Source: Lelliottia wanjuensis
Lineage (GTDB): Bacteria > Pseudomonadota > Gammaproteobacteria > Enterobacterales > Enterobacteriaceae
Assembly (NCBI RefSeq): GCF_030238365.1
Contig: NZ_JASSOT010000054.1
Location: forward strand, 1-64,000
Reading direction: 5' to 3'
DNA length: 64,000 nt
Under the pieces are notes generated by a model that had not been told where the DNA came from, ran no database searches, and was given only the letters and a program-made list of their open reading frames with translations. This document shows, one piece after another, positions 34,185 to 46,771 of the stretch (the stretch's first letter is position 1; every line of letters starts with the position of its first letter). A program made the position numbers and the translations under genes.

Positions 34185-36026
34185 ATGCCGATTCAGGTTC
34201 TGCCGCCGCAGCTTGCGAACCAAATCGCCGCCGGCGAGGTGGTGGAGCGTCCTGCTTCGGTTGTGAAAGAGCTGGTGGAAAACAGCCTTGATGCGGGCGC
34301 AACCCGCATTGATATTGATATCGAACGCGGCGGCGCAAAGCTGATTCGTATTCGGGACAACGGCTGCGGCATCAAAAAAGACGAGCTGGCTTTAGCGCTG
34401 GCTCGTCACGCCACCAGTAAAATTACCTCTCTCGACGATCTGGAAGCGATCATCAGCCTCGGTTTTCGCGGCGAAGCGCTGGCCAGTATCAGCTCCGTTT
34501 CTCGTCTGACGCTCACCTCTCGCACTGCCGAACAGCAGGAAGCCTGGCAGGCCTATGCGGAAGGGCGTGACATGGACGTGACCGTCAAACCTGCCGCCCA
34601 TCCCGTGGGCACCACGCTGGAAGTGCTGGATCTGTTCTACAACACCCCGGCGCGACGCAAGTTTATGCGCACTGAAAAAACCGAGTTCGGCCATATCGAC
34701 GAGATCATTCGCCGTATCGCGCTGGCGCGTTTCGATGTGACGATCAATCTGAGCCATAACGGCAAAGTAATGCGTCAGTATCGTGCGGTGGCGGAAGGGG
34801 GTCAGAAAGAGCGTCGCTTAGGCGCGATCTGCGGAACCGGGTTCCTGGAACAGGCGCTGGCGATCGAGTGGCAGCACGGCGATCTGGCGATGCGCGGCTG
34901 GGTGGCCGATCCGAAAGCCATGAACGCCACGCTGGCGGAGATCCAGTACTGCTACGTTAACGGCCGCATGATGCGCGATCGGCTGATCAACCATGCGATC
35001 CGTCAGGCCTGTGAAGACAAGCTCGGCGCGGATCAGCAGCCTGCTTTTGTTCTCTATCTGGAAATCGATCCGCACCAGGTAGACGTTAACGTCCATCCGG
35101 CCAAGCATGAAGTGCGTTTCCATCAGTCGCGACTGGTCCACGATTTTATCTATCAGGGCGTGCTGAGCGTGTTACAGCAGCAGGCTGAACCTTCGCTGCC
35201 GCTGGTGGAAGAGACGGTTGCGCCACGCCCGATCCCGGAAAACCGCGTGGCGGCGGGGCGTAACCAGTTTGCCGAACCGGCTGTCGCGCGTGAGCCTGAG
35301 ACGCCGCGCTATTCATCTGGCGGTCAGGCACCACGTCCGAGCGGGGCGAACTATCCCCACGCGCCGGGTTATCAAAAACAGCAGGGTGCGCTCTACAGCA
35401 AATTGCTGGATACTCCGGCCGTGGAGCGTAAAGAGCCTGTGGCGCCATCGGCCCCGGCGCTGGAAGGGCACAGCCAGAGTTTTGGCCGGGTGCTGACGAT
35501 CGTTGCCCCGGATATGGCGCTGCTTGAGCGCGACGGGAAGCTGGCGCTGCTGGCGCTACCGGTTGCGGAACGCTGGCTGAAACAGGCACAGCTGACGCCA
35601 GGCGCAAACGCGGCCTGCGCCCAGCCGCTGTTGATTCCGGTGCGGCTCAAAATTTCCGCGGACGAAAGCAGCGTATTAACGCGCGTTGAGTCCCTGTTGG
35701 CGGAAATGGGCATACAATTTGTGTTAGAGGCCCATCATGTGACGATTCGCGCGGTGCCTTTACCCTTACGCCAACAAAATTTACAAAACTTGATTCCTGA
35801 ACTGATAGGCTACCTGGCGCAGCAAACGACCGTTGATGCCACCAATACCGCCCAGTGGATTGCCCGCCATTTAGCGAGCGACCACCATCCGTGGAGTATG
35901 GCGCAAGCCATTACTGTATTGGCAGAAGTTGAACGTCTTTGCCCTCATTTGGTCAAAGCACCGCCGGGTGGTTTATTACAACGTGTTGATTTAGATTCGG
36001 CGATGAATGCCCTGAAAAATGAGTGA
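34185..36026 (+). CDS. mutL: DNA mismatch repair protein MutL
   Basis: MutL links mismatch recognition by MutS to MutH nicking and UvrD unwinding. The 613-residue protein (E. coli 615) has the GHKL ATPase motifs ENSLDAGA near 32, DNGCGI near 58 and [10 protein letters not shown] near 93. A variable proline-rich linker spans about residues 345-430, and the dimerisation domain is at the C-terminus. No metal-binding endonuclease motif is apparent, in keeping with a MutH-dependent system. It overlaps miaA by 8 nt. Confidence 0.97.
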   Translation: MPIQVLPPQLANQIAAGEVVERPASVVKELVENSLDAGATRIDIDIERGGAKLIRIRDNGCGIKKDELALALARHATSKITSLDDLEAIISLGFRGEALASISSVSRLTLTSRTAEQQEAWQAYAEGRDMDVTVKPAAHPVGTTLEVLDLFYNTPARRKFMRTEKTEFGHIDEIIRRIALARFDVTINLSHNGKVMRQYRAVAEGGQKERRLGAICGTGFLEQALAIEWQHGDLAMRGWVADPKAMNATLAEIQYCYVNGRMMRDRLINHAIRQACEDKLGADQQPAFVLYLEIDPHQVDVNVHPAKHEVRFHQSRLVHDFIYQGVLSVLQQQAEPSLPLVEETVAPRPIPENRVAAGRNQFAEPAVAREPETPRYSSGGQAPRPSGANYPHAPGYQKQQGALYSKLLDTPAVERKEPVAPSAPALEGHSQSFGRVLTIVAPDMALLERDGKLALLALPVAERWLKQAQLTPGANAACAQPLLIPVRLKISADESSVLTRVESLLAEMGIQFVLEAHHVTIRAVPLPLRQQNLQNLIPELIGYLAQQTTVDATNTAQWIARHLASDHHPWSMAQAITVLAEVERLCPHLVKAPPGGLLQRVDLDSAMNALKNE

Positions 36027-36969
36027 TGTGAGTAAGGCGAGCCTGCCAAAGGCGATATTTTTAATGGGCCCAACGGCCTCGGGCAAAACCGCGTTAGCCA
36101 TTGAGCTACGTAAAGTTTTGCCAGTAGAGTTGATTAGCGTCGATTCCGCCCTTATTTATCAAGGGATGGATATCGGCACGGCGAAGCCAGACGCAGACGA
36201 ACTGCGCGCGGCACCGCACCGACTGCTGGACATTCTCGACCCGGCGCAGGCTTACTCCGCAGCGGATTTTCGCCGCGATGCGCTGGCGCAAATGGCCGAG
36301 ATCACCGCAGCGGGCCGGATTCCGCTGTTAGTCGGCGGAACCATGCTCTACTTCAAGGCGCTGCTGGAGGGGTTATCACCCTTGCCATCCGCGAACCCTG
36401 AAGTGAGAGCCAGAATTGAGCAGCAGGCGGCAGAGCAGGGATGGGGCGCGTTGCACAAACAACTGGAAGAGGTTGATCCGGTTGCCGCAGCACGGATTCA
36501 TCCAAATGATCCGCAAAGGCTTTCCCGGGCACTGGAAGTTTTTTTCATTTCGGGTAAAACTTTAACGGAACTGACGCAAACGTCAGGAGAAGCTCTGCCG
36601 TATCAGGTGCATCAGTTCGCCATCGCCCCGGCGAGCCGTGAACTGCTCCATCAGCGAATTGAGCAGCGTTTTCATCAGATGTTAGCTTCAGGTTTTGAAG
36701 CAGAAGTGCGGGCGCTTTTTGCTCGCGGAGATTTGCATACGGACATGCCTTCCATTCGTTGTGTCGGATACCGCCAGATGTGGTCTTACATTGAAGGCGA
36801 GATTTCATACGATGAAATGGTTTATCGAGGTGTTTGCGCCACCAGACAGTTAGCGAAACGCCAGATAACCTGGTTGCGCGGTTGGGACGGAATCCACTGG
36901 TTAGACAGTGAGAAGCCAGACCAGGCGTACAACGAAGTTTTACAGGTTGTGGGTGCTATCGCAGACTGA
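36019..36969 (+). CDS. miaA: tRNA dimethylallyltransferase MiaA
   Basis: MiaA adds a dimethylallyl group to A37 of tRNAs reading UNN codons. The 316-residue protein (E. coli 316) has the P-loop [13 protein letters not shown] near residue 15, the [16 protein letters not shown] motif near 42 and [16 protein letters not shown] near 100. It overlaps mutL and is followed by hfq after 85 nt. In E. coli, hfq promoters lie inside miaA. Confidence 0.97.
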   Translation: MSDVSKASLPKAIFLMGPTASGKTALAIELRKVLPVELISVDSALIYQGMDIGTAKPDADELRAAPHRLLDILDPAQAYSAADFRRDALAQMAEITAAGRIPLLVGGTMLYFKALLEGLSPLPSANPEVRARIEQQAAEQGWGALHKQLEEVDPVAAARIHPNDPQRLSRALEVFFISGKTLTELTQTSGEALPYQVHQFAIAPASRELLHQRIEQRFHQMLASGFEAEVRALFARGDLHTDMPSIRCVGYRQMWSYIEGEISYDEMVYRGVCATRQLAKRQITWLRGWDGIHWLDSEKPDQAYNEVLQVVGAIAD

Positions 36970-37042
36970 ATGTGTACAATTAACTCGTATCGTGCGCAAT
37001 TTTTCAGAATCGCAAGGTTCTAAGTACATAACAAGCATATAA

Positions 37043-37366
<324 letters not shown>

Positions 37367-37440
37367 GGTAACGGGCTGTTTTTCCACACGGGGAGCCAGG
37401 TTTCTGCGTTCCCCGCTGATTTATTTTGAGGATAATACGC

Positions 37441-38721
37441 TTGTTTGACCGTTATGATGCCGGTGAGCATGCGGTACTGGTACACATCTATTTTACGCAA
37501 GACAAAGATATGGAAGACCTCCAGGAGTTTGAAGCTCTGGTCTCTTCCGCCGGTGTCGAAGCATTACAGGTGATTACCGGTAGCCGTAAAGCGCCGCACC
37601 CAAAGTTTTTTGTTGGTGAAGGTAAAGCAGTCGAAATTGCGGAAGCCGTAAAAGCAACCGGCGCGTCCGTCGTGCTGTTTGACCATGCGCTATCTCCGGC
37701 TCAAGAGCGTAACCTGGAAGCCCTGTGCGAATGTCGCGTTATCGACCGTACGGGACTGATTTTAGATATTTTTGCTCAGCGTGCACGTACCCACGAGGGG
37801 AAACTGCAGGTTGAGCTGGCGCAATTGCGCCATCTGGCCACGCGTCTTGTGCGCGGCTGGACCCACCTTGAAAGGCAAAAAGGCGGGATTGGTTTGCGCG
37901 GTCCGGGTGAAACCCAGCTCGAAACCGACCGTCGACTGCTGCGTGGTCGTATTACCCAGATCCTCTCACGTCTGGCGCGAGTCGAAAAACAGCGTGAGCA
38001 AGGACGTCGTTCGCGAACCAAAGCTGACATCCCGACGGTGTCGCTGGTGGGGTATACCAACGCCGGTAAATCCACCCTGTTTAACCAGATAACCGAGGCC
38101 AAGGTGTATGCCGCAGACCAGCTGTTTGCGACCCTTGACCCGACGCTGCGTCGCATCGACGTGGCGGATGTGGGTGAAACGGTGCTGGCGGATACCGTAG
38201 GGTTTATTCGCCATTTGCCGCACGATCTGGTGGCCGCGTTTAAAGCCACCTTGCAGGAGACGCGTCAGGCGACGCTGCTGCTGCATATCATCGACGCTGC
38301 GGATGTTCGCGTGCAGGAAAACATCGACGCGGTGAATACCGTGCTCGAAGAGATCGACGCGCACGAGATCCCGACGCTGCTGGTGATGAATAAAATCGAT
38401 ATGCTGGACGACTTCGAGCCACGTATCGACCGAGATGAAGAGAACAAACCGATTCGGGTCTGGCTTTCTGCCCAGACCGGTGTCGGTGTGCCACTACTTT
38501 TCCAGGCTTTGACAGAACGTCTTTCTGGTGAGGTGGCTCAGCACACGCTGCGTCTGCCGCCACAGGAAGGCAGGCTGCGCAGCCGGTTTTATCAGCTTCA
38601 GGCGATAGAAAAAGAGTGGATGGAGGATGACGGCAGCGTGGGGATGCAGGTGCGTATGCCGATCGTTGACTGGCGTCGCCTCTGTAAACAAGAACCTACG
38701 CTGGTGGACTACGTCGTCTGA
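37441..38721 (+). CDS. hflX: Ribosome-splitting GTPase HflX
   Basis: HflX splits stalled 70S ribosomes, notably after heat shock. The 426-residue protein equals E. coli. It has the HflX N-domain with its glycine-rich loop ([19 protein letters not shown]) near 145 and the G domain beginning [16 protein letters not shown] near 201. NKID lies near 320. The start is TTG 37441 with GAGG upstream; ATG 37426 would add five residues before the conserved LFDRYD. Confidence 0.96.
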   Translation: MFDRYDAGEHAVLVHIYFTQDKDMEDLQEFEALVSSAGVEALQVITGSRKAPHPKFFVGEGKAVEIAEAVKATGASVVLFDHALSPAQERNLEALCECRVIDRTGLILDIFAQRARTHEGKLQVELAQLRHLATRLVRGWTHLERQKGGIGLRGPGETQLETDRRLLRGRITQILSRLARVEKQREQGRRSRTKADIPTVSLVGYTNAGKSTLFNQITEAKVYAADQLFATLDPTLRRIDVADVGETVLADTVGFIRHLPHDLVAAFKATLQETRQATLLLHIIDAADVRVQENIDAVNTVLEEIDAHEIPTLLVMNKIDMLDDFEPRIDRDEENKPIRVWLSAQTGVGVPLLFQALTERLSGEVAQHTLRLPPQEGRLRSRFYQLQAIEKEWMEDDGSVGMQVRMPIVDWRRLCKQEPTLVDYVV

Positions 38722-38781
38722 CCAGATAAAGGTGCACGAGCCTGAAAATTCGCCCTTGCATAACAAATATGGAGCATATAC

Positions 38782-40044
38782 ATGGCGTGGAATCAGCCCG
38801 GTAATAACGGACAAGACCGCGACCCGTGGGGAAGCAGCAATAATCAAGGCGGCAACTCTGGGGGAAATGGCAACAAAGGTGGTCGCGAGCAGGGGCCTCC
38901 TGATCTGGACGATATCTTTCGCAAGCTGAGCAAAAAGCTTGGTGGTTTCGGTACAGGTAAAGGCTCTGGCTCGGGTGGAAGTTCCACTCAGGGTCCGCGC
39001 CCGCACATGGGTGGCCGCGTAGTGAGCATCGTTGCTGCTGCCGTGGTCATCATTTGGGCTGCCAGCGGGTTCTACACCATTAAAGAAGCTGAACGCGGTG
39101 TGGTCACTCGTTTCGGTAAATTCAGCCATCTGGTTGAGCCGGGTCTGAACTGGAAGCCAACCTTCGTTGATAACGTGACCGCGGTAAACGTGGAATCGGT
39201 ACGCGAACTGGCGGCGTCCGGCGTGATGCTGACCTCTGACGAGAACGTGGTGCGCGTTGAGATGAACGTGCAGTACCGCGTGACCGATCCGCAGCACTAT
39301 CTGTTCAGCGTCACCAGCGCCGATGACAGTCTGCGTCAGGCCACCGACAGCGCCCTGCGTGGCGTGATCGGTAAATACACCATGGACCGTATTCTGACCG
39401 AAGGTCGTACCGTTATTCGTAGCGATACCCAGCGCGAGCTGGAAGAGACCATCCGTCCGTACAACATGGGTATCACCCTGCTGGACGTCAACTTCCAGGC
39501 TGCTCGTCCGCCGGAAGAGGTGAAAGCTGCCTTTGATGATGCCATTGCCGCACGTGAAAACGAACAGCAATACATCCGTGAAGCGGAAGCCTACACCAAC
39601 GAAGTGCAGCCGCGTGCGAACGGTCAGGCGCAGCGTATCCTCGAAGAGGCGCGTGCGTATAAGACTCAGACCATCCTGGAAGCCCAGGGTGAAGTGGCTC
39701 GCTTTGCGAAGCTCCTGCCAGAATATAAAGCTGCTCCGGAAATTACCCGTGAGCGTCTGTATATTGAGACCATGGAGAAAGTGCTGAGCCACACCCGTAA
39801 AGTGCTGGTGAACGACAGCAAAGGCGGCAATCTGATGGTGCTGCCACTGGACCAGATGCTGAAAGGCGGTAGTGCGCCTGCGGCAAAACAGGATACCAGC
39901 GGAGCCAATAACCTGTTGCGTCTGCCTCCGGCAGCCAGCAGCAATTCCAGCGCCAATACCACGTCTTCTTCAAGCGATGGTGACATCATGGACCAACGCC
40001 GTGCCAACGCACAGCGTAACGACAGCCAGCGTCAGGGGGAATAA
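38782..40044 (+). CDS. hflK: FtsH protease modulator HflK
   Basis: HflK and HflC form a large periplasm-facing membrane assembly around the FtsH protease. The 420-residue protein (E. coli 419) has a glycine- and asparagine-rich cytoplasmic start and one membrane helix near residues 80-100 (VVSIVAAAVVIIWAASGF). An SPFH/Band-7 domain follows. It lies 60 nt after hflX and 2 nt before hflC. Confidence 0.97.
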   Translation: MAWNQPGNNGQDRDPWGSSNNQGGNSGGNGNKGGREQGPPDLDDIFRKLSKKLGGFGTGKGSGSGGSSTQGPRPHMGGRVVSIVAAAVVIIWAASGFYTIKEAERGVVTRFGKFSHLVEPGLNWKPTFVDNVTAVNVESVRELAASGVMLTSDENVVRVEMNVQYRVTDPQHYLFSVTSADDSLRQATDSALRGVIGKYTMDRILTEGRTVIRSDTQRELEETIRPYNMGITLLDVNFQAARPPEEVKAAFDDAIAARENEQQYIREAEAYTNEVQPRANGQAQRILEEARAYKTQTILEAQGEVARFAKLLPEYKAAPEITRERLYIETMEKVLSHTRKVLVNDSKGGNLMVLPLDQMLKGGSAPAAKQDTSGANNLLRLPPAASSNSSANTTSSSSDGDIMDQRRANAQRNDSQRQGE

Positions 40045-40046
40045 CG

Positions 40047-41051
40047 ATGCGTAAGTCAGTTATTGCGATTATCATCATCGCGCTGGTCGTACTTTATACC
40101 TCCATCTTTGTGGTGAAAGAGGGCGAGCGCGGGATCACCATGCGCTTCGGTAAAGTTCTGCGTGACGATGAAAACAAACCGCTGGTCTTCGAGCCGGGTC
40201 TGCACTTTAAGCTCCCGATGATTGAATCAGTGAAAATGCTCGACGCCCGTATCCAGACCATGGATAACCAGGCCGACCGCTTCGTCACTAAAGAGAAAAA
40301 AGACCTGATCGTCGATTCTTACATCAAATGGCGTATCAGCGATTTCAGCCGTTACTATCTGGCAACGGGCGGCGGTGACGTCTCTCAGGCCGAAGTGCTG
40401 CTGAAACGTAAGTTCTCTGACCGTCTGCGCTCTGAAATTGGTCGTCTGGATGTGAAAGACATCGTGACCGATTCCCGTGGTCGTCTGACGCTGGAAGTCC
40501 GTGACGCGCTGAACTCCGGTACCGCGGGTACCGAAGACGAAGTGGCGACACCGGCGGCCGATGACGCGATTGCCAAAGCGGCTGAGCGTGTTCAGGCTGA
40601 AACCAACGGCAAAGTGGCGGTGATGAACCCGAACAGTATGGCGGCGTTAGGTATCGAAGTGGTCGATGTGCGTATCAAGCAGATCAACCTGCCTACCGAA
40701 GTGTCTGAAGCGATTTATAGCCGTATGCGCGCTGAGCGTGAAGCGGTTGCCCGTCGCCACCGTTCACAGGGTCAGGAAGAGGCTGAAAAGCTGCGCGCAA
40801 CAGCGGATTACGAAGTGACGAAAACGCTGGCAGAATCCGAACGTCAGGGCCGCATTATGCGCGGTGAAGGCGATGCGGAAGCCGCGAAACTGTTTGCTGA
40901 CGCGTTCAGCCAGGATCCGGATTTCTATGCCTTTATCCGTAGCCTCCGTGCGTATGAAAACAGCTTCCAGAGCAATCAGGATGTGATGGTGCTCAGCCCT
41001 GACAGCGATTTCTTCCGTTATATGAAGACGCCAGGCAACGCCACGCGATAA
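40047..41051 (+). CDS. hflC: FtsH protease modulator HflC
   Basis: The partner of HflK, 334 residues as in E. coli. An N-terminal membrane helix (VIAIIIIALVVLYTSIFVV) leads into an SPFH/Band-7 domain and a C-terminal helical part. It starts two bases after the hflK stop, so translation is coupled. A strong terminator follows. Confidence 0.97.
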   Translation: MRKSVIAIIIIALVVLYTSIFVVKEGERGITMRFGKVLRDDENKPLVFEPGLHFKLPMIESVKMLDARIQTMDNQADRFVTKEKKDLIVDSYIKWRISDFSRYYLATGGGDVSQAEVLLKRKFSDRLRSEIGRLDVKDIVTDSRGRLTLEVRDALNSGTAGTEDEVATPAADDAIAKAAERVQAETNGKVAVMNPNSMAALGIEVVDVRIKQINLPTEVSEAIYSRMRAEREAVARRHRSQGQEEAEKLRATADYEVTKTLAESERQGRIMRGEGDAEAAKLFADAFSQDPDFYAFIRSLRAYENSFQSNQDVMVLSPDSDFFRYMKTPGNATR

Positions 41052-41074
41052 ACTCATTCTCGTTTGAGTTATCA

Positions 41075-41106
41075 AACCACCGCTCTCAACGGAGCGGTGG
41101 TTTTCT
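41075..41106 (+). terminator. Terminator after hflC
   Basis: AACCACCGCTC pairs with GAGCGGTGGTT, followed by TTCTTTT. It marks the end of the long nnrD-to-hflC transcription unit. Confidence 0.92.
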
Positions 41107-41122
41107 TTTATAGGGAGCTAAA

Positions 41123-41320
41123 ATGAATTCCACTATCTTGCTGGCGCTTGCTCTGGTTTTGGTCCTCGAAGGGCTGGGCCCGATGCTTTATCCGCGTGCG
41201 TGGCGTCGAATGATCGCCACCATGACACAATTGCCGGATAATATTTTACGTCGTTTTGGCGGGGGTCTTGTGGTTGCAGGAGTGGTGATCTACTACATGT
41301 TGAGGAAAACGATTGGCTGA
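41123..41320 (+). CDS. yjeT: Small membrane protein YjeT (DUF2065)
   Basis: A 65-residue protein with two hydrophobic segments, at about residues 3-20 and 46-61 (GGLVVAGVVIYYML). It matches E. coli YjeT between hflC and purA. Function is unknown. TAGGGAG precedes the ATG. It may be expressed with purA, 102 nt downstream. Confidence 0.9.
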   Translation: MNSTILLALALVLVLEGLGPMLYPRAWRRMIATMTQLPDNILRRFGGGLVVAGVVIYYMLRKTIG

Positions 41321-41419
41321 TCAAAAAGTGGTCGGATTTGCCTTATATTGAGGGCAAAAAGTGCTGTAACTCTGAAAAAGCGGTGGTAGAATCCATTTTT
41401 AAGCAATCGGTGATTTTGA

Positions 41420-42721
<1,302 letters not shown>

Positions 42722-42734
42722 TCTGAGTGGTTAA

Positions 42735-42760
42735 CGGCCTGCGGGAAGCCCCGCAGGCCG
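42735..42760 (+). terminator. Hairpin after purA
   Basis: CGGCCTGCGGG pairs perfectly with CCCGCAGGCCG around four bases, 13 nt past purA. There is no U-run, so it may act as a terminator or only as an RNA-stabilising stem. Confidence 0.6.
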
Positions 42761-42913
42761 GATAAACGAAGTGCTATTTGGCAATCGCCTCCTGTTCCTC
42801 GCTTTTTCCCCCTTTCAGTCAAATAAATTAGCCGCTAAGTATCTGGCTGGTTTATCATCAATAGTGAATATCTCTGCGGTCTGACCGCGTTTTTCCCTTT
42901 TCCTGAGGTTGAT

Positions 42914-43339
42914 GTGCAGTTAACGAGTTTCACCGATTACGGCTTACGTGCGCTGATTTACATGGCGTCGTTGCCACAAGGACAGATGACCAGTATCTCT
43001 GAGGTGACAGAGGTCTACGGCGTGTCCCGTAATCATATGGTCAAAATAATCAATCAACTTAGCCGTGCGGGATACGTAACTGCCGTCCGCGGGAAAAACG
43101 GGGGGATTCGTCTCGGTAAACCCGCGCAGAGTATTCGTGTTGGGGATGTGGTACGTGAACTGGAGCCGCTGACTCTGGTGAATTGCAGCAGCGAGTTCTG
43201 CCACATCACTCCCGCTTGCCGCCTGAAAAAGGCGCTTTCTAAGGCTGTGCAAAGTTTTCTCAAGGAACTGGATAACTACACGCTGGCCGATTTGGTTGAA
43301 GAGAATCAACCGCTTTATAAATTATTGCTGGTGGAATGA
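42914..43339 (+). CDS. nsrR: Nitric-oxide-sensing repressor NsrR
   Basis: NsrR is an Rrf2-family repressor whose Fe-S cluster reacts with nitric oxide, derepressing hmp and other NO-defence genes. The 141-residue protein has an N-terminal winged helix ([22 protein letters not shown]). The three cluster cysteines are in [17 protein letters not shown] (C91, C96, C102). The start is GTG 42914, as in E. coli. It leads into rnr 38 nt downstream, a known nsrR-rnr-rlmB unit. Confidence 0.96.
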   Translation: MQLTSFTDYGLRALIYMASLPQGQMTSISEVTEVYGVSRNHMVKIINQLSRAGYVTAVRGKNGGIRLGKPAQSIRVGDVVRELEPLTLVNCSSEFCHITPACRLKKALSKAVQSFLKELDNYTLADLVEENQPLYKLLLVE

Positions 43340-43377
43340 AGAAAATTTCCACCGGAGCTGACAACGGAGGAACCGAC

Positions 43378-45825
43378 ATGTCACATGATCCTTTCCAGGA
43401 ACGCGAAGCCGAAAAGTACGCGAATCCTATCCCAAGCCGCGAGTTCATCATCGAACACTTAACAAAACGCGAAAAACCCGCTAACCGTGAAGAACTTGCC
43501 GTTGAATTAAACATTGAAGGCGAAGAGCAAATTGAAGCCCTTCGTCGCCGCCTGCGCGCCATGGAGCGCGACGGCCAGTTGGTCTTTACCCGCCGTCAGT
43601 GCTATGCCCTGCCGGAACGTCTCGACCTGCTGAAAGGCATCGTCATCGGCCATCGCGATGGCTTTGGCTTCCTGCGCGTTGAAGGCCGCAAGGACGACCT
43701 GTACCTCTCATCTGAACAGATGAAGATGTGCATCCACGGCGATCAGATCCTGGCGCAGCCGCTAGGCGCTGACCGCAAGGGCCGCCGTGAGGCACGCGTG
43801 GTGCGTGTCCTGGTGCCTAAAACCAGCCAGATCGTCGGGCGTTACTTCACCGACGCTGGCGTGGGTTTTGTGGTGCCGGACGACAGCCGTCTGAGCTTCG
43901 ACATCCTGATCCCGCCGGAAGAGGTGATGGGCGCGCGCATGGGCTTCGTGGTGGTGGTTGAACTCACCCAGCGTCCAACACGCCGTACCAAAGCGATCGG
44001 TAAGATCGTGGAAGTGCTGGGCGATAACATGGGCACCAGCATGGCCGTGGATATGGCGCTGCGTACTCATGAGATCCCTTACGTCTGGCCTGATGCCGTT
44101 GAAAACCAGGTCAAAGATCTGAAAGAACAGGTGCCGGAAGAGGCCAAAATCGGCCGCGTGGATCTGCGCGATCTGCCGCTGGTGACCATTGATGGCGAAG
44201 ACGCACGCGACTTTGATGACGCCGTCTTCTGCGAGAAAAAACGCGGCGGCGGCTGGCGCCTGTGGGTGGCGATTGCCGACGTGAGCTATTACGTGCGCCC
44301 TAACACCCCGCTGGACAATGAAGCGCGCAGCCGTGGCACGTCCGTCTACTTCCCGTCGCAGGTGGTCCCAATGCTGCCGGAAGTGCTCTCCAACGGTTTG
44401 TGCTCCCTGAACCCGCAGGTTGATCGTCTGTGCATGGTCTGCGAAATGACCATCTCCACCAAAGGGCGTTTAACCGGCTACAAATTCTATGAAGCGGTGA
44501 TGAGCTCGCACGCGCGCCTGACCTACACCAAAGTCTGGCACATGCTGCAGGGCGACCAGGAGCTGCGCGAGCAATACGCGCCGCTGGTCAAACATATCGA
44601 AGAGCTGCACAACCTCTACAAAGTGCTGGATCAGGCGCGCGAAGAGCGCGGCGGGATCTCCTTTGAGAGCGAAGAGGCGAAGTTCATCTTCAACGCCGAA
44701 CGTCGCATCGAGCGTATCGAGCAGACGCAGCGTAACGATGCCCACAAGCTGATCGAAGAGTGCATGATTCTGGCGAACATCTCGGCGGCGCGTTTCGTTG
44801 AGAAAGCTAAAGAGCCTGCGCTGTTCCGTATTCACGATAAACCGACCACCGAAGCGATCACCGCGTTCCGTTCGGTGCTGGCGGAGCTGGGTCTGGAACT
44901 GCCGGGCGGCAGCAAACCAGAGCCGCGCGACTACGCCGAGCTGCTGGAGTCCATCGGCGATCGTCCTGACGCAGAGATGCTGCAAACCATGCTGCTGCGT
45001 TCGATGAAACAGGCGATTTACGATCCGGAAAACCGCGGTCACTTCGGCCTGGCGCTGCAGTCTTACGCGCACTTTACCTCGCCGATTCGTCGTTACCCGG
45101 ATCTGTCGTTGCACCGCGCCATTAAGTATCTGCTGGCGCAGGAGCAGGGGCACAAAGGCAACACCACCGAAACCGGCGGCTACCACTACTCCATGGAAGA
45201 GATGCTCCAGCTGGGTCAGCACTGTTCGATGGCGGAACGCCGCGCCGACGAAGCGACGCGCGATGTGGCGGACTGGCTGAAGTGTGACTTCATGCTGGAT
45301 CAGGTAGGCAACGTCTTTAGAGGCGTCATCGCCAGCGTCACCGGCTTTGGCTTCTTCGTGCGTCTCGACGAGCTGTTCATCGACGGTCTGGTCCACGTCT
45401 CCTCTCTGGACAACGACTACTATCGCTACGATCAGGTCGGTCAGCGTCTGACCGGTGAATCCGGCGGCCAGACTTACCGTCTGGGCGATCGCGTGGAAGT
45501 TAAAGTTGAAGCCGTGAACATGGACGAGCGTAAGATTGATTTCAGCCTGATCTCCAGCGAACGTGCGCCGCGTAACGTTGGGAAAACCGAGCGTGAGAAG
45601 GCCAGAAAAGGGCCGAACGGCAAAACCAGCGGTAAGCGCCGTCAGACCGGTAAAAAGGTGAACTTCGAGCCGGATGCCGCTTTCCGTGGTGATAAAGCCA
45701 AAGCTGCGCCGAAACCGCCGAAAGCGAAGAAAGAGAAAGGCGCGAAAAAGCCGTCGGCCAAGACTCAGAAAATAGCAGCCGCGACCAAAGCGAAGCGTGC
45801 GGCGAAGAAAAAAGTGGCGGAGTGA
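43378..45825 (+). CDS. rnr: Ribonuclease R
   Basis: RNase R is a 3'-to-5' exoribonuclease that degrades structured RNA and supports trans-translation and cold growth. The 815-residue protein (E. coli 813) has cold-shock domains to about residue 220. The RNB catalytic domain has the metal-binding aspartates in [12 protein letters not shown] near 273. An S1 domain is near 645 and a long lysine-rich tail from about 735. ATG 43378 is chosen because GGAGG precedes it and it gives the known MSxDPFQER start. Confidence 0.97.
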   Translation: MSHDPFQEREAEKYANPIPSREFIIEHLTKREKPANREELAVELNIEGEEQIEALRRRLRAMERDGQLVFTRRQCYALPERLDLLKGIVIGHRDGFGFLRVEGRKDDLYLSSEQMKMCIHGDQILAQPLGADRKGRREARVVRVLVPKTSQIVGRYFTDAGVGFVVPDDSRLSFDILIPPEEVMGARMGFVVVVELTQRPTRRTKAIGKIVEVLGDNMGTSMAVDMALRTHEIPYVWPDAVENQVKDLKEQVPEEAKIGRVDLRDLPLVTIDGEDARDFDDAVFCEKKRGGGWRLWVAIADVSYYVRPNTPLDNEARSRGTSVYFPSQVVPMLPEVLSNGLCSLNPQVDRLCMVCEMTISTKGRLTGYKFYEAVMSSHARLTYTKVWHMLQGDQELREQYAPLVKHIEELHNLYKVLDQAREERGGISFESEEAKFIFNAERRIERIEQTQRNDAHKLIEECMILANISAARFVEKAKEPALFRIHDKPTTEAITAFRSVLAELGLELPGGSKPEPRDYAELLESIGDRPDAEMLQTMLLRSMKQAIYDPENRGHFGLALQSYAHFTSPIRRYPDLSLHRAIKYLLAQEQGHKGNTTETGGYHYSMEEMLQLGQHCSMAERRADEATRDVADWLKCDFMLDQVGNVFRGVIASVTGFGFFVRLDELFIDGLVHVSSLDNDYYRYDQVGQRLTGESGGQTYRLGDRVEVKVEAVNMDERKIDFSLISSERAPRNVGKTEREKARKGPNGKTSGKRRQTGKKVNFEPDAAFRGDKAKAAPKPPKAKKEKGAKKPSAKTQKIAAATKAKRAAKKKVAE

Positions 45826-45828
45826 TTT

Positions 45829-45866
45829 CCCCCTCACCCTGACCCTCTCCCCATAGGGGAGAGGGA
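45829..45866. repeat. Short palindromic repeat (ccctctccc family), copy C
   Basis: CCCTCACCCTGACCCTCTCC is followed by the inverted GGGGAGAGGG arm. It fills the gap between rnr and rlmB, so it is transcribed within that operon. It is in the same orientation as copy A. Confidence 0.75.
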
Positions 45867-45890
45867 AAAAGCAATTAACGAGAACCATCA

Positions 45891-46622
45891 ATGAGTGAAA
45901 TGATTTACGGCATCCATGCGGTGCAGGCCCTGCTGGAGCGCGCCCCGGAGCGTTTTCAGGAAGTTTATATTCTGAAAGGGCGTGAGGATAAACGTCTGCT
46001 GCCGCTGATCCATGCTCTGGAAGCCCAGGGCGTGGTGATTCAGCTGGCGAGCCGCCAGTTCCTCGATGAGAAAAGCGAGGGAGCCGTTCACCAGGGCATT
46101 ATCGCCCGTGCGAAACCGGGTCGTCAGTACCAGGAAAACGATCTGCCGGATCTGATTGCCCAACTGGATAACCCGTTCTTCCTGATCCTCGACGGCGTGA
46201 CCGATCCGCACAACCTCGGCGCATGCCTGCGTAGCGCTGATGCGGCGGGCGTCCATGCGGTGATTGTGCCGCGCGATCGTTCTGCACAGCTGAACGCCAC
46301 GGCCAAGAAAGTGGCCTGCGGCGCGGCGGAAAACGTACCGCTGATCCGCGTGACCAACCTGGCGCGCACCATGCGTCAGCTGCAGGAAGAGAACATCTGG
46401 ATCGTTGGCACCGCTGGCGAAGCCGACCATACCCTGTATCAGAGCAAAATGACTGGCCGTATGGCGCTGGTGATGGGGGCTGAAGGGGAAGGGATGCGCC
46501 GTCTGACGCGCGAGCATTGCGACGAGCTGATCAGCATTCCGATGGCGGGCAGCGTTTCGTCTCTGAACGTGTCTGTGGCAACAGGTATTTGCCTGTTCGA
46601 AGCGGTGCGTCAGCGCGGGTGA
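45891..46622 (+). CDS. rlmB: 23S rRNA Gm2251 2'-O-methyltransferase
   Basis: RlmB methylates the ribose of G2251 in the 23S P-loop. The 243-residue SpoU-class enzyme matches E. coli RlmB. The N-terminal RNA-binding part is followed by the SPOUT knot with motif 1 [21 protein letters not shown] near 100. Motif 2 is VMGAEGEGM and motif 3 [18 protein letters not shown] near 213. It ends the nsrR-rnr-rlmB unit; a REP cluster follows. Confidence 0.97.
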   Translation: MSEMIYGIHAVQALLERAPERFQEVYILKGREDKRLLPLIHALEAQGVVIQLASRQFLDEKSEGAVHQGIIARAKPGRQYQENDLPDLIAQLDNPFFLILDGVTDPHNLGACLRSADAAGVHAVIVPRDRSAQLNATAKKVACGAAENVPLIRVTNLARTMRQLQEENIWIVGTAGEADHTLYQSKMTGRMALVMGAEGEGMRRLTREHCDELISIPMAGSVSSLNVSVATGICLFEAVRQRG

Positions 46623-46632
46623 TGGTGTTTTT

Positions 46633-46765
46633 GCCGGGTGGCGGCTGCGCCTTACCCGGCCTACAAAAGCGCGACCATGCCGTATGTTGCCGGGTGACGG
46701 CTTCGCCTTACCCGGCCTACAAATGCACGATCCTGTAGGCCCGGTAAGCGTAGCGCCACCGGGCG
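46633..46765. repeat. REP cluster (three units, BIME)
   Basis: Three REP palindromes lie in a row. The first two (46633-46665 and 46687-46721) face one way with TTGCCGGGTG...CCCGGCCTAC. The third (46735-46765) is inverted: GTAGGCCCGGTAAGCG...CCGGGC. They fill the gap between the converging rlmB and MFS genes. Confidence 0.88.
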
Positions 46766-46771
46766 CAAAGG

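Noticed and set aside
38494..39792. A 432-codon frame antisense across the hflX-hflK junction
   Set aside because: It spans the ends of two well-supported genes and has no ribosome-binding site or family likeness.
44470..45891. A 473-codon frame antisense to rnr
   Set aside because: Shadow of rnr; composition is unlike a real protein.
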